DNA of 64,000 nucleotides from positions 1 to 64,000 of the forward strand of contig JAHLEZ010000051.1 in NCBI GenBank assembly GCA_020726505.1, in the 5' to 3' direction. This document shows, piece after piece, positions 48,001 to 59,579 of the stretch. The stretch's first letter is position 1; every line of letters begins with the position of its first letter. Below the pieces are notes generated by a model, which saw only the letters and a program-made list of their open reading frames with translations, did no database searches and was not told the origin of the DNA. The position numbers were made by a program, and so were the translations under genes. Origin of the DNA: Leptodontidium sp. MPI-SDFR-AT-0119. Its lineage: Eukaryota > Ascomycota > Leotiomycetes > Helotiales > Leptodontidiaceae.

Positions 48001-49038
48001 ACATACCCCGAGTGCGGGAAGGTCTTCAAAGATCTGAAAGCACACATGTTAACTCACCAGAATGAGCGACCAGAGAAGTGCCCAATTCAGACTTGCGACT
48101 ACCACATCAAGGGTTTCACGCGCAAGTATGATAAGAATCGACACACCCTTACCCATTACAAGGGTACTATGGTTTGCGGGTTTTGCCCTGGGTCTGGCTC
48201 TGCGGCAGAAAAATCGTTCAATCGCGCCGATGTTTTCAAGAGACATCTGACCTCGGTCCACGCTGTTAAGCAAACACCACCAAACTCGCGGAAGAAGACC
48301 TCAAGCAACATCAACAGCGCTAAGAAGCTCTCTGGATATGCACCCGACGCTACTGGCAAGTGTTCGACATGCTCTAGTACCTTCAGCAATGCTCAAGACT
48401 TCTACGAGCATTTGGACAATTGCGTTCTTCGCATTGTGCAACAGGAGGAACCATCTGAGGCTATTAACGCGGCCAAACTAACTGAGGTTAAGCAAGACCA
48501 AGCTGTGCATGAAACACTTCGCAACAATGCCCTCCCTATCACAACTACCAACGTCTACTCAGCAGACGAGGACGATGACGAAGAGGATTTCGATGATGAG
48601 AACGATGATGACTTCACTCTCCGCACGAAGTTACGCAAGAACAAGAACCGCAACCCCGCTAATGGGGTCCAAAAATCTCGCGGGCTCACGCACTCGAAAG
48701 GAGGTGTGACCTTGAACACCAAGGGCCGCAAGAAGCGCAAGGACTACCCTTCCTCATGGGGATGCCCCAGTTCACAGATGAAGATGAAGAAGCGGGTTCT
48801 CTGCGTTTTTGATGGCCCCCGTCGTCTCTGGAAAGACGACATGATGCTGGATACGGACTATGAAGTCCGTATGAAACTCCAGAACGAGAAGGCGTACGTC
48901 ACTGATTTGGATGTACAAACAATGCGACGTGCGGACGCCTTCCACAACTCCACCGACGAGGAGAAGGGCCTTTGGGTTGCGGATGACCTTACTGGGATGG
49001 ATCTTGAGAAGCTAATGGAGGTCAAGTACGAGTCATAA
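45031..49038 (+). CDS. PA-clan serine-protease-like / C2H2 zinc-finger fusion protein, 1335 aa
   Basis: A single intronless frame of 4 kb. Residues 1-150 form an N-terminal domain shared with fungal protease-like proteins (SWxxKGRAREAFEFL, WSIYMVGKTRRKAAPVVMF). Residues about 165-500 form a trypsin-like fold with a plausible triad: His210 in FTAGHPLN, Asp353 or Asp355 in SADFDYALIKL, and Ser445 in GDCGSW; a long acidic insert lies between His and Asp. Residues about 550-570 are a lysine-rich linker encoded by an A-rich tract (46686-46708). Residues 570-985 are Ser/Pro/Gln-rich, typical of a transcription factor. Residues 988-1130 carry C2H2 fingers (CTYPECGKVFKDLKAHMLTH, two further fingers, and a last CSTC...H...C variant). 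An acidic patch and a conserved C-terminus (LWKDDMMLDTDYEVRMKL) follow. A true fusion, or two genes joined by loss of a stop; the frame is continuous. Confidence 0.85.
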   Translation: MSIRLTSDAMKAQVRTPLANLLGNEPHWTDPDESIGEFIKLIDGKKSCWKAKGRAREAFEFLAGEIKTILDKCVDAILGSDWVTWSIYMVGKTRRKAAPVVMFFCEEVAPRRKVQECIMKSGILEKYPGIKSGNAALPPDLDQLEPLASDALSDQNTPKNGGSTPNVTISVCRNKVFVTDHHGDTSSKRVVTLGGIVHHSGDSYIFTAGHPLNKTSASGLPRERKVIDEEWEIESDNESDNDSDTEVDISGEDFDAMSRASNTPVDARSEKSLWSDEGSSDTHSISSLQVSEDSIPVEDRFSDQPSQARASRCQNWASKDIDITTGFHELGWDADNSPASRATEGHVVLHSADFDYALIKLEDPSVLALKDGASGKSVVNPLRPTHVVMECTGDTEIIAYTASGGLMAGTLYGTPSYTRLPNSKTFQKVYTVRFNGPLAKGDCGSWVIDAESRGLYGHIIAGCEPTGTAYIMSAYNVFEDAKERLGGELLLDCNPPSEATPQTRPMEMAEAPVAEVAIPDSHPLTLNNITPHVANSTSPKDKSPPSPSLNSTKKTKKNKVSISALSIAETTYHMLSRHMGNDNEEVDFPLYPDPNMFLHNFPFDAQNFNMDTAYVYPRIQEGCPTSTGLKSSAMYAEAPQFPLKSLELRAAPSNYSTASGPSAISSAMGSPHSIHGHVVPVPEWAPHGLGLNPGIIQYDNYSNGSNDYSYQQPTGMDDFALEFNSAKPSFIGECKNVSRSGSRQHGSISSNCESFSSLSTFVTSIKAMDATVSMASPITPVSAVRTDFRDDVFRSPVSSFSKSPTDSRRPSQAFNALLYASSSTDSRSQDMRSPVSTSQSFPTAVTSSYPTYHQTSFFSQSSGNFVAPLESSYRFPLSIQHHSLPIAPKWNRRLTYSPSDPSILHPQYTVRPTSATQSNDTSVYPPPTYPGSPSLSHMSRSPRPMKQESQSPYSYASLYPYPPPRRPLIQSYDSQDGNFSSEESKEKGRCTYPECGKVFKDLKAHMLTHQNERPEKCPIQTCDYHIKGFTRKYDKNRHTLTHYKGTMVCGFCPGSGSAAEKSFNRADVFKRHLTSVHAVKQTPPNSRKKTSSNINSAKKLSGYAPDATGKCSTCSSTFSNAQDFYEHLDNCVLRIVQQEEPSEAINAAKLTEVKQDQAVHETLRNNALPITTTNVYSADEDDDEEDFDDENDDDFTLRTKLRKNKNRNPANGVQKSRGLTHSKGGVTLNTKGRKKRKDYPSSWGCPSSQMKMKKRVLCVFDGPRRLWKDDMMLDTDYEVRMKLQNEKAYVTDLDVQTMRRADAFHNSTDEEKGLWVADDLTGMDLEKLMEVKYES

Positions 49039-49040
49039 TT

Positions 49041-51330
49041 TGGCTATCTCTAATGAGATACAGCATGTTTTATAACACACATTTCTATTCTCAACATGCT
49101 TAATATATCTGTATCGGCGCATGGGAACGGGGAAACGGATGATACCATTGTAAAGACAAAAATTTCTTTGATTCGTCATCATTAGCATCATACATGAGGA
49201 TTTGCTTCTTCAAAAATTCCCGTCCGCCAAGCTGCCACCAGGGTTGCCATTTCGCTTAATTTTTGTTTCTTAGACTTGACATCAACAAACTTTAAGAAAT
49301 GTTCATAAAATGATCTCATAATAAAATTGACTAAACTTGTGATGAAAATAAAGAGAATTAAACAGGGCTTTTAATAGTACAAGGATTAATCTTTTCGCTT
49401 TTTTGATATTGATTTGTTAAATGCTGAAAGCGTAGAACTTTTGATTTTCTGACGGCAACCGCGGTGGTACAGTACTGTACTCAGCACTGCATACCTCCTC
49501 GGTCATAAGCGTTTCTGGAGAGTTTGGCTGGAGCCGTTCTTGGATTGCGGATATATGGACCTGGTGGTGAAGACCCAAGATAAGCCCCTTGCCTCGTGAG
49601 ATCTGGGATATACTGGCATCGGGAAGCTGCCCGAGACCTGACCCTGGTCCTCAATCGCTTCATCCTTGCCGGGCGTTCCGACGGCGGCTACAGGTAGGAA
49701 GACTTCTCATTCCAAGAAGTATTAGCAGGGGTCTAATTTGGACGAGAACGACGTTAGCTTAGCCGAACTTGTTTGGTGACGTGCTGGAGACGCGGCAGTC
49801 GATCAGAAACTGTACAGTAGTGTCGAGTGGATCAGAGCCAAAGGTGGGTAGGGCGGAAAGTCAAGCCTCTAACGTAACAGAGACCAGCGGAGGATTGATT
49901 GATTGATTGATTGATTGATTTATTCATACTCGGTTCCAGCTGTCTATAGGACTGCTATGCCGGAGTAGCCCAGTTTTGGCGCCAGTTGCCGAACTACGTC
50001 TACCGAAGTAAACGCACCTCACTTTATTACCTGAAAGTGACCAGCAACCTCCTTTACTAAGCGGACTAGTTCCTATTTTTGTTTATATACATATCCGTGT
50101 CAAGGAGTGCTTTGTGTCTTCCTTATGTATATGGCTCATTGGCAGCCGCTTCTGCTGTCCTTTGTACGTTAATGTACTTTCAGTCTCCCCCTGTTACCGC
50201 TAAACATTTATTTAACTCCCTCCCTTCTATTAATCTCTAAATTCGTGACTTCTCCTAAACCTATTATTATACTGTCCTCGGGGTGAAGTGTAAATACGAA
50301 CTAAATATTCGCAAATCTAGGCGGTAAAGCGTATGCCGGCTCATGCCTTAACCTGTTTTACGTGTGGTGATTCCGCTCTAATGTTGATAGTTCTATCGGG
50401 GACCGCAAACGATTCGTGTAGGCAAGGCACTTATAGTCTGCGATTGGCGCTAAGAGAGGCGTGGGGGGCGCATCTTAGCTTTTGTTCTATGTATTGTGAT
50501 AGTTACTACGTACAAGATCGAGATCGTAGTGACATTATCGGGGGGAGACTAATCGACTAATAGTGTGGGCGTCACTTTTTAGCCTAATGTTGAGAGGCGG
50601 GGCAAGTTCTTCTCCGTGTTCTGTGTGTAGTGATAAGTCGTGCGTCGAGTTCGTGTGGTCTGGTTGTCGTCACTAGCTTGAAGATTTTAGGAGATTTAGA
50701 TATTAAGTGAGGCTTCCGGTCTCTAGTGAAACGTGCTATAAATGCTATGTACTGTTAATAGTAGTACCGCGGTCTTAAGTACCTATGTTACTGCTAAGTG
50801 TGAAGCCTATCCCGTGGAAGGAGAAGGGCCATTTCTTGTGGTTGTCGTGGTGTTGTTTTCGGTACTTGCTTAGTGGAAGTGACAGGTGTCTCTTTAGATC
50901 GATTAGAACGGGCGCTCGCTGGGCTAGGCATGCCAAAAAGGAAAATGCCTAGCCTAAGAGGCTAGTTCTGACCCTTCTGAGGGACTTTCGAGATGCTTTG
51001 AGGTGTGCTTTCCAAAAATTTGATTCGTGCTTTTTGTGATGTTTTTTCCTTCAGCTAGACGTCGTCATGCGTACGTCACGTGGGCACAGCCCATGTCAAC
51101 AACAGGGGTTCCAACCCTCACAATTGCTGACTCTCTTGAATTCCTCGCCGGGTATGATATAATCACTGGCACTCCCACGACCGAAAAGGTAACCGCGGAG
51201 AGGGTGTTAGGCTCTTGGAGTTTCCAATTTGGAATCTCCGTCGCTCAATGACTCGATTACATTGTACTTGCTACGAAGTTATAGTTGGCTGTACCTCATT
51301 TTTCAGGACTTTTGATTTGCCATTTATTTT
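49041..51330. other. intergenic, no gene recognised
   Basis: About 2.3 kb of mixed composition with short frames lacking motifs. It includes the GATT microsatellite and, near 50930-50965, an inverted pair GCTAGGCAT/ATGCCTAGC. Confidence 0.35.
49893..49920. repeat. (GATT)7 microsatellite
   Basis: Seven uninterrupted GATT units. Confidence 0.95.
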
Positions 51331-51363
51331 GGGTAACGCGAGCTTGGATGGTCCATCAATGAC

Positions 51364-52211
51364 ATGAAATATAGATATATCAATAATGTCAGCGGATGCA
51401 GCACAGACGAGATGCCTCCGGATTTTCGGGGTGGCCTGCTTGCAGACGACATGGGATTAGGCAAAACTCTTAGCATGATATCTCTGATTGCATCGAATCA
51501 AGCCTGTTCCGGTCTTGCAACTACCAGGCACTTTGACTACACGACAGCAGTCGCTATTAAAGCCACTCTCCTCATCGTTCCTCCAGCACTGATACAAGCT
51601 TGGGAAAAGCAATTCTCTATGCATCTTCGACCTGGGGCTTTAAAGACTCGTGTCTATCATGGTCGGAACAGGTCAGACATTACGGTGTTGTCGTTACGAC
51701 ATACCACACGGTCTCTGCGATTTGGAGAAATCATGGTGGATAATCAACCAATGCTCAATCCATATTTTCACTAACCTGGCATCGTGTCATCTTAGACGAA
51801 GGTATGTCATCCGGTTGAATTTTCGAAGCGGTATTGATTTGAATTGCCTATATCATTCAGAATCCTCAAAGCCAATTAGCTCAAGCATGCTGTGCTCTCC
51901 GATCAACCAGGCGATGGGCCATCACAGGAGCTCCCATCCAGAACAAGCTCGCAGACTTCGCCAGTATTGTCCGATTCTTACGGGTACATCCATATTCTGA
52001 TCAAAAGACTTTCGAAGAAGAGATATTCGGACCGTGGCAGAACCGTCATGGCACGGATACGGAAGTTTTTTTAAGACTCAAAACTCTAGTCCGAGCTATC
52101 ACGATTAGCCGCACCAAAGCTGTGGTCAAGCTTCCCACTCGAGTCGACGAGGTTCACCATCTCAACTTCACCCCGGCTGAACGAGAGAAGTACGAAGCTG
52201 CATCAAGGTAA
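51364..52211 (+). pseudogene. SNF2-family (Rad5/Rad16-like) ATPase, truncated
   Basis: Motif I reads FRGGLLADDMGLGKTLSMIS near 51420-51480, then TLLIVPPALIQAWEKQF (motif Ia). A one-base frame change near 51685 moves the reading to VVTTYHTVSAIWRNH, with a stop at about 51740. The DEAH equivalent, VILDE followed by (A)H, spans a normal intron beginning GTATGT near 51802 and ending near 51861. Then WAITGAPIQNKLADFASIV (motif III) and IFGPWQNRHG follow. The frame runs to a donor-like GTAAAC at about 52209, after which no helicase C-terminal half exists; the next gene, on the opposite strand, ends 97 bp further. The N-terminus is also missing or ill-defined. A relic of a chromatin-remodelling-type ATPase rather than a working gene. 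Confidence 0.82.
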
Positions 52212-52307
52212 ACCTCTCTCTTTCCATGATATTGTCAAAGGAGAGAGAACTGTCCAGAGTGGCAGAAAAGGAATCTTTGATTTATCACTGCTTTTTATAC
52301 GCCAAGT

Positions 52308-55300
52308 TCACATCCTAGTAAGAACGCTCATTACGGCCATTAAGAGCAATGTCATCAAAGCGGTTAAATAGGAAGCAACAGTAAATGCGCCAGAAACGTC
52401 ATTCTTTAAAAGACTCCAAGAAATGCCAAAGACCAGCCCTGAAACCGCTGTAAGACCAAATAGAATCCACACAATCAAAGGAATATTCAAAGTCTCTACA
52501 ATATGAAGACCCCACCCCAAGTTGGCTGTAGGGCTCTCATCAATGACATATTTGCACGGCTCGTTTTTCCTTTTGGGGAATCTTTTAGAGAAGAAGTCTC
52601 CTGGTGCAAGTTCTTCTCTGCAGTGCCACAGATGCATCATCAGCCTTTTCGGGACTGGTGGTTTCGTTCGAGGTGGCATGGGAGCGTACTCGTACTCGTC
52701 GTTTTCTGGTGCCGGAGGGGGTAGTTGGTCTGGGACCAACGAGTCCACCAATTCCTTCGGGTACAACTGAAACTAAATAACATGAATTGGTGCCAAGTGA
52801 TTATGGACTCACAACTTTACTTACTTCTACAAAGTCGATTCTTTGTATTTTGAACAGCAAGCTATTCAACTCACGTCTAAGATTTTTGTAATCTTTTCGG
52901 AGTGTGCGAAATATATCCCGATCGGTCTTCTTATCGCAGACGTCGATATAATGCATCCTTGTTGAGTAGGGCCCCTTCTCTACACATACCTGCAGAAATT
53001 TGCACTCAGGTCTCCGTTGATGAGAATGCTGGCTGGCTTGTCTCGTCTGATTCTCCGAGACTGGCAGACTCGTTATCTTGAATTTGCGAGATACGGATCG
53101 TTGTATTCGATGGGGTAGTGCTAGGAGGAAGTTCCAAGTCGAAAGACCTTTTGCAGCACTGCCAGCACTGGTGTCGATGCTTGCAGCAGTGACAATCCCA
53201 GAGCTTTTTAGCTCGTCTATCATATGCTGAAGGCCATCTGGTGAGAGCAGCACAAAGTCATCGTAAGATACATGACCGCACCTCTGGATCCTTTATATCA
53301 ATGCTCTGAACGTCAAACTTAGGCTTGGTTGGTTACTTACGCAAGTCCACCTCAATTGAAAAACTCCTGGAGGGAGCACTGGGTCCACAAAAATGCTGGC
53401 GAAATGCGAAACAATTATAGATACAAGAGGGAAGAGCCATTCGAGTTTTCGTGCAACGACAGAGATTTCGGATTCATCAATACAAAGCTCAGATGATAGA
53501 TCGGTGTTGGAAAGAGAATTGATGGCTGGTATGCTGGTGCCTGGAGGTGTCTTTTCCCCTGGTTTGGATATTTCCTTGCTATCTTTTCTGACATCGAACT
53601 GGAGATCAAGATGTTCGGATGCTGGAGGAGGGTCCACATCACGTACATGATCGAAAACTATGCGGCCACAGCTCGTTCCCTCAGGTGTGTTGTCAATAGA
53701 CTGATCTCGATATGACTCGGAATTTGTAGGAACATCCAATTGCTCGTCGAATAGAAGTTCGTTCCTCGTAGATAGTTGAGGTTCCAAGAAAGCTCTCAAG
53801 CCATCACGCAAGTTAAGTAAAGCATTTCCACTAGACAAGAACCAACGGAGGTGTTCAAGATTTGGAAAACTTGGCGGGTCTTCGTCTCCCTCTTCGCCAG
53901 AATCAGAATCTGAGCCCGGCTCCAAATCCTCAACCTCGGACGTACGTTCTGCTCCTCGCGATTGTTCCAAAACAGAAAGTGGTTCTATTGCTTCCGAGAG
54001 TGATCTGGGAACCCCGACTTGCATGTACTGTCCTAGGTATTGCTCGAGATGCACAGACCGATCGACGCTTTGCAATCGAAGCTCGTCCATTGCATGGGAT
54101 TGTTTTGAAGCGCTTGTGAAAATTCTTAGGCGTATAGATTTTGCTATGTGCCTCCTTCGCGAGCGGACCAGTCCGATAGCTGATTTTTGCAGATCATCGG
54201 AAGTGCCTTCTCGAAGGTCATCGGCGTACATCTTGAGGAGTCGTGCAAAGTTTCTCTCGAACCGTTCTGGCTTCACTTTGGTAGCCGCAATCCCATACAG
54301 AGGCTTGAGCATCTCGTCTTCTGCGAGCATAGCGACGAATTCCGCTTCGGCTCCTTGTACAACAATCAACGGTACAGATGAAGCGTATGTGCCTGAATCT
54401 ATTGTTACCTTAGAAAAGATGCTTGAGACCTCAGAGTCTATATCTTCATCTTTGGCTTGATCGGAATCACAGTCAGTCGTTTCAAATACGTCCGCACAAG
54501 AACGTGTTGCCAAAGGTTCCTCATCCACCACTGTTCCGGCGTTCGGTGGAACTGTTGTCATATCAACGTCCTTTGAGCCTTCCCCAGATTCCTCCTCATG
54601 TGGGAGCTTATCTGTAAGACGTCGCTTGTCTATGATTTCCTTGCTCATGGATGTTCCGTCCTTTCGAATGTTGTCAAGCCATTTAAGGTATTCTTGAGGA
54701 AGGCCGGGGTGCGGTCCAGTGGCTGAAATTGTTGTTGTAGTCCAAGGTTTCCAGAGTTTGCTGTCATTTATGGAAGACTGTGATACCAACAAGAGGCGGA
54801 ACCGCCTCATGCTATTCGATGTTTCAGCCAAATCCTGTAGGAAGTAGCGTGTATGCCACAGCCAATGGCCAGTGATGTAACCAAGCAGTTTATAATTATT
54901 GTTTGTCGGATCGGAGTTGGGCGTCTTCTGCTTGGTCCGAAGATGCTTATCGTAAGAAATCTCTGGTAAAAGCTTGGGACGACGACGAAGAGATTTAGTT
55001 ACACGGCTCCAGATATTTACAGCATCGGCGCCGCCACCTTGGCTTAGGAGAAGAGCTGGTTCGTTGTTAATAGCAGTTGTCAGGGGCCTCAGATCAATTT
55101 CACGATCGCGAGCTCCGCTGGTGATCTGGATTTGGAAGTCGGAGAAACTCAAGTAGGTAACGCATAGTTCTCCGATAGCATTATTGGCTTCTCTCCATGT
55201 GAATTGAAACTCTGCTCTCGAAACACGAGATGACAGAAGATACTGGCGAACTGTGTAATGACTGAAATTCATAGTCATCGTCTCTTCGTCAATTTGAACA

Positions 55301-56920
55301 AGACTTCCACAATCCCGTGTAAGTCGCCTCATGTCGGCCGGAAATTTTCGCGGGTCGAAGAAAGTGTCGTCAATGTCAAATGCAATGCCTTCTGCAAGCT
55401 CATCTAGCTTCAAAGGCCGCTGAGCAAGCAAGATCCATTTGAACATCTTACAAATCATACCTAGTCTTTCTGCGCCCTCAATTCGGCAGAGAAGTCGATC
55501 ATACGTGTCGCTTAGGTCCCTTGGCAAGTTCTCCAGACTCTCCTTGATTTGGAAGTCTGACGCGGCGGAACAGAGCTCAGTGAGTTGAAAATGAACCCAG
55601 AGAAACCTGAAAATATGCTTTAGTCACGAAACAGAGACGCAGAGGATTGGCTCATACATTCCGCAAGCTCCAGCTAAGAGCGTCTGCTTTACTTCAACCA
55701 AAAGCTCAGGATCGAAAGTGATAAGGTCTCCTTCGCGAACAAGACGATCGATTTCGGACTCAATAAATCTCTTCATATCCTGCGCGACACATTGCTCATT
55801 GATACTCAGCCAGATTATGTCGCCACCGTTGTGATCACTCCTTGAGAGTGTTCCAGCCTCACGGTGTCGACTTGTCAAAAATATTTTGAAGTCGTTTGTG
55901 GGGGTTTGGAGGACCTTCTCGAGAATCTCAATGAGGGAATCGCGAGATCCAGAGCTCATTTCATCGATGCCATCAATTACGATAACACCGGATCCTTTGA
56001 GATGAACAGATGAAAGGAACAGCTCAATAATCCAAGGAGTATTCTCCCCAAAGGCTTCTTCTTCATCCAGGTTTTCGCGAATGGCAGCCAAAGAATGTGA
56101 CGGAGGGTCTCCAGAGACCAGCAACTGAAAGCTAAGACTCTTTAGAATAGAAACAACACTGAGTGTCCTTCTATCCGTATAATCGCAATAGTAATATACT
56201 CTGTTCGGATCATGGTCAATGACTACGGACGCCAAGACCGATTTTCCGCACCCAGCTATAAGGCAACGTTATTTTATGTGGCAGAATTTGAACATGTGCT
56301 AACTCACGTGGGCCATAGCAGCAGAGTAGAGCTGAATGTGGGGATCTCGACCACGTCCGGTATTGATCTGATGCAATGAGCCATGCTCCTGATCCTACTT
56401 GACGCAACCTCCTCAACCTGCGTTGTTTAAACTCGAAATCTGTTGTCGATAACCTTCTGAGTACAGCTACCTCTGCCGATCACATGGAACAATTAGCTCA
56501 TATAATCTCACGGTATCAAAATAGGAAGCCCAACTTTCTCCGTGTCTGGCCTCATCCAGCTTGGGGTCTGCCTGCTTTTCCTTGTACTCCTGTTGCAATC
56601 TGAGAACTTTGCCAGTGTCACCGGTTTCCTCGGCCCTCTGAACGAGATACTCAAGGAGGTTTTGTCGTTCCCCATCCAACGCCTCCTGTGCGACATTGTA
56701 TTTGCTCTCCAAATCCTCCACCTCCTTACGGTACAACTCCCTCGTAGGGAGTTCTAGTCCAGGTCTGAGTTTCCGTCTCTTAAGCCTAGCGTCCATCCAT
56801 TTATCCTTTGCATGAATCGTCAGGGACTCGAGCTCCTTCAGTCTTGGACCTATGAGAGGATTAGTCTGTGCTCCAGGGGAATGAGAAGGAGGTGATCACA
56901 CTGGTCAGTTGCTTTTCCAT
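52308..56920 (-). CDS. NACHT NLR-like protein with C-terminal two-helix membrane module
   Basis: Multi-exon gene. The likely start is ATG 56920-56918 (MEKQLTS), joined by an intron ending near 56851 to a coiled-coil N-terminus (DARLKRRKLRPGLELPTREL). The NACHT domain has Walker A GPPGCGKSVLAS, spanning an intron at 56256-56307, Walker B VIVIDGIDEM near 55975 and sensor IFLTSRHR near 55870. A winged-helix-like segment follows intron 55607-55657 (LPRDLSDTYDRLL...RPLKLDELAEGIAF), then about 500 residues with acidic low-complexity stretches. After introns 53284-53340 and 52767-52824 comes a C-terminal module: RWTCRCGHVSYDDF, PPVPKRLMMHLWHC, then two hydrophobic helices (IPLIVWILFGLTAVSGLVFG and TVASYLTALMTLLLMAVMSV). 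The splice join near 56420-56470 is unresolved. No ankyrin or WD repeats are seen. The product is probably membrane-tethered. Confidence 0.83.
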
Positions 56921-59575
56921 GGTTACTATAGGATTAGATGAAGAAACCATGCTGCTTTGCGGCTCAAAACTCAATTATTTATGTCGATCTGAAGATAATT
57001 TCGCTCTGTAAATCGTGCTCCACTCGTACGGCCAGGCTATTTGTTTGTGATACAAGAAGAAGGCGGCAATACGGCGGACCTGTCAAATTCGACGATAAGC
57101 CATCTTATATCGGGACATCAATAGAACTTGAAAAAAACATTGAGAACGACAGACCATGGGAATATGCTCACGGAGCTCTCAACAACTACGATTTTTGTGA
57201 GAAAATTGAAGGAGAAGCCTCGCCGGATCTCGTGCCTTGAACGCACTGAGCATCATTTGGTTTTGATGGAGGCGCAGCACACACGTATGCAGCCTGACCG
57301 CAGCTGTTCACGTTTTCTCGCCTCACATCGAAAGCACCACCACGAATCATTCCAGTGATTCCACGGTCGGCGGTCCCAAATCTTTGCTCACTGGTGGAAG
57401 GCGTCTTCTGTTAGGACTGTTTCCATTCACACATGTTTCCCCAGAAGAATAGAAGGAACCGGATGTGCTGCATGCCTATTCTCGGCCCAATAATAGATGG
57501 AACTTGGTGCATGAATAAAAAATGGGTAAGTAATTGAGAATTGCACACATAGCATAAAATGAAACTGTGCAAGTGATACCGGTTGCAGACATAGACAACT
57601 TCTGTGACAGACCTGCTAAAAACAGGATGACACGACACAGCCGTAAGGGTAGTCAGCGAACTCGACAATGGGCGCAAATTATGCGAGGCAGGAGGAAAGG
57701 AGTTGCAAGCAGATATCTCTTTCTCAGCGCTTAGCAAGTCTCGGTATTTTCTCTCCAATATCACATTTTTGTGGCGTTTCGAGCGCCTCATTCCAGCGCC
57801 GATTTTTTAATTCTATTCTGTAATGGTTAAGCTTCTCGAGGTACCTCCGCGAGTCCCGCCTAACTATAGACAACGGAATTAGTGACGGCAACAAACATGT
57901 CGAGAGGCCGAGCCGGGCACAGCCCAGAATGCTATATGAACAAGGCTGTTTTGATGCAGGGCTTCCTGCGCGGCTTCCTACATGGCTTCCTGTCCCGTCC
58001 CCTTTTCAGGCGAATCACATCAGTCAGATGTATGGCGGACGGGGCTGAGTTTCCAGTTCCCAAGCCGATCAATGAGTTTGGGAAGCAGTTTTGTTTCCGA
58101 GGGTGAAGGCTGAGGGAAGTGGACACTAGCGCTTAAGGGTAGAGCTGAAGCCACTATGCTTCATCTGCCGTCACGAAGAGCATAAGAGTGGTCTAGAGGG
58201 CCAACCCAACAAGTGTGGGAGTACAAGACGAAACAGGCAAGGGCTTTTGGCCACCCTTTCCTCGCTTGCGTCGGGCTGGATCCTGCTGCAGATCTCTTGA
58301 ATCAGCGGGGTTATTCAGTACGCCTAGTGGGCGAGAGTCTAATAGATATGGGGCAGAAACCACGCCTACCCACCGAAACAGGGCGTTTTATGTCGCGGTT
58401 AGCAAAATTAAACGATGAAGATGGGAAGTGTAAGAGCACAAGAGAGTGTGTCACCGCTCACCTTTTGTGTCGTGGGACACGGGTCATCATTACTTCTTAG
58501 GCCTATTCAAACTATTACAATCGGCCTTGAAATTTCTACATTAACGCCTTTATCTTGCATTTCATCTTATTAGGAAGGCCAAGAAAAAGTCAAAATCCGA
58601 GCTTCTTACGAAGATGACCAGGCGTCAAAAAGAAGTTTCTAGCTTCCAAGAAATCCGAACATCTGAATATCTCCACCATAGCACATTACCCCACTCCATC
58701 CAGCTCCAAAAGCAGCTTCTCCCAGTCTCCCAATATATTAACAACCCACAGTATATTCAAACCCCATCCCCGCCATAATCGCGACTAGTCCAAAGTAGGA
58801 AAAGGGTAAACCTTCTTTGAACTCCCCATCTCCTCCGGTTTTACCAACACTAGAACTCACGATGCCAGGTACGAACGTCCTAAGCAACCCGATAATTTTA
58901 ATCAGAGGAGCCAGTCTACGTCCCCATTCTCTGCAACAATGTTAACACAGCTGAACAAGCATTGGCCGTCAAGTGGCCGCCAATATAACTGTGTCAACTA
59001 GTGAACACGGACGTCACACTCCGGGTTGAAATAAATTACACGCTATCTTAGCTCATCTGACTATAATTGGGAGAGATAGCTGTAACGGTCGTCGCCGCGC
59101 GTATTCTCGCGAGTTACGACAAACGAATAGTACATAAGGATTTAAGTAAGAGTACATGATGTCGTCTTTAGGGTTAAAAATTCTAAGGGTATCGTCGTTG
59201 AAGATTCGTTAGTGAGAAAAGATTCCTCCTAAATCTAATATTAAAGTTCGTTGGCTAACAGAAGAAAGAGATAAAAGGTAGCAACATCATGGCTCTTTCC
59301 TTGCGAGTCTTCTCGCCAGTTTCGAGTATTGACTTCCATATCTAGCAACGTTTATTAGTATGAGTAGCTGAGATAGGAGGATTGGCTTACTTGCTGATCT
59401 AATTTGGGCGTGTTGTCCTTAAAGGTCGACCTTGTGCGGCGTCCCGTTGCCTTAGCTTCTTCAATTCACCTGGTTCGCGTGTATTCCTGAGGCCCCTTGG
59501 AAGATGACTAGGCAGCTATGGTGAAGCTGGAGGGTGGGTCTAGAGAACACTCTCTTCCTATAAGTTCAGAAGATA
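56921..59575. other. intergenic, no gene recognised
   Basis: Open frames of 60-126 codons occur on both strands (for example 57411-57791 and 58213-58500), none with a motif or a plausible gene structure. Composition is normal to about 59040, then RIP-altered. Confidence 0.35.
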
Positions 59576-59579
59576 CTTA

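Noticed and set aside
57411..58500. frames of 64-126 codons
   Set aside because: No recognisable domain, no plausible splice structure, and several overlap on opposite strands.
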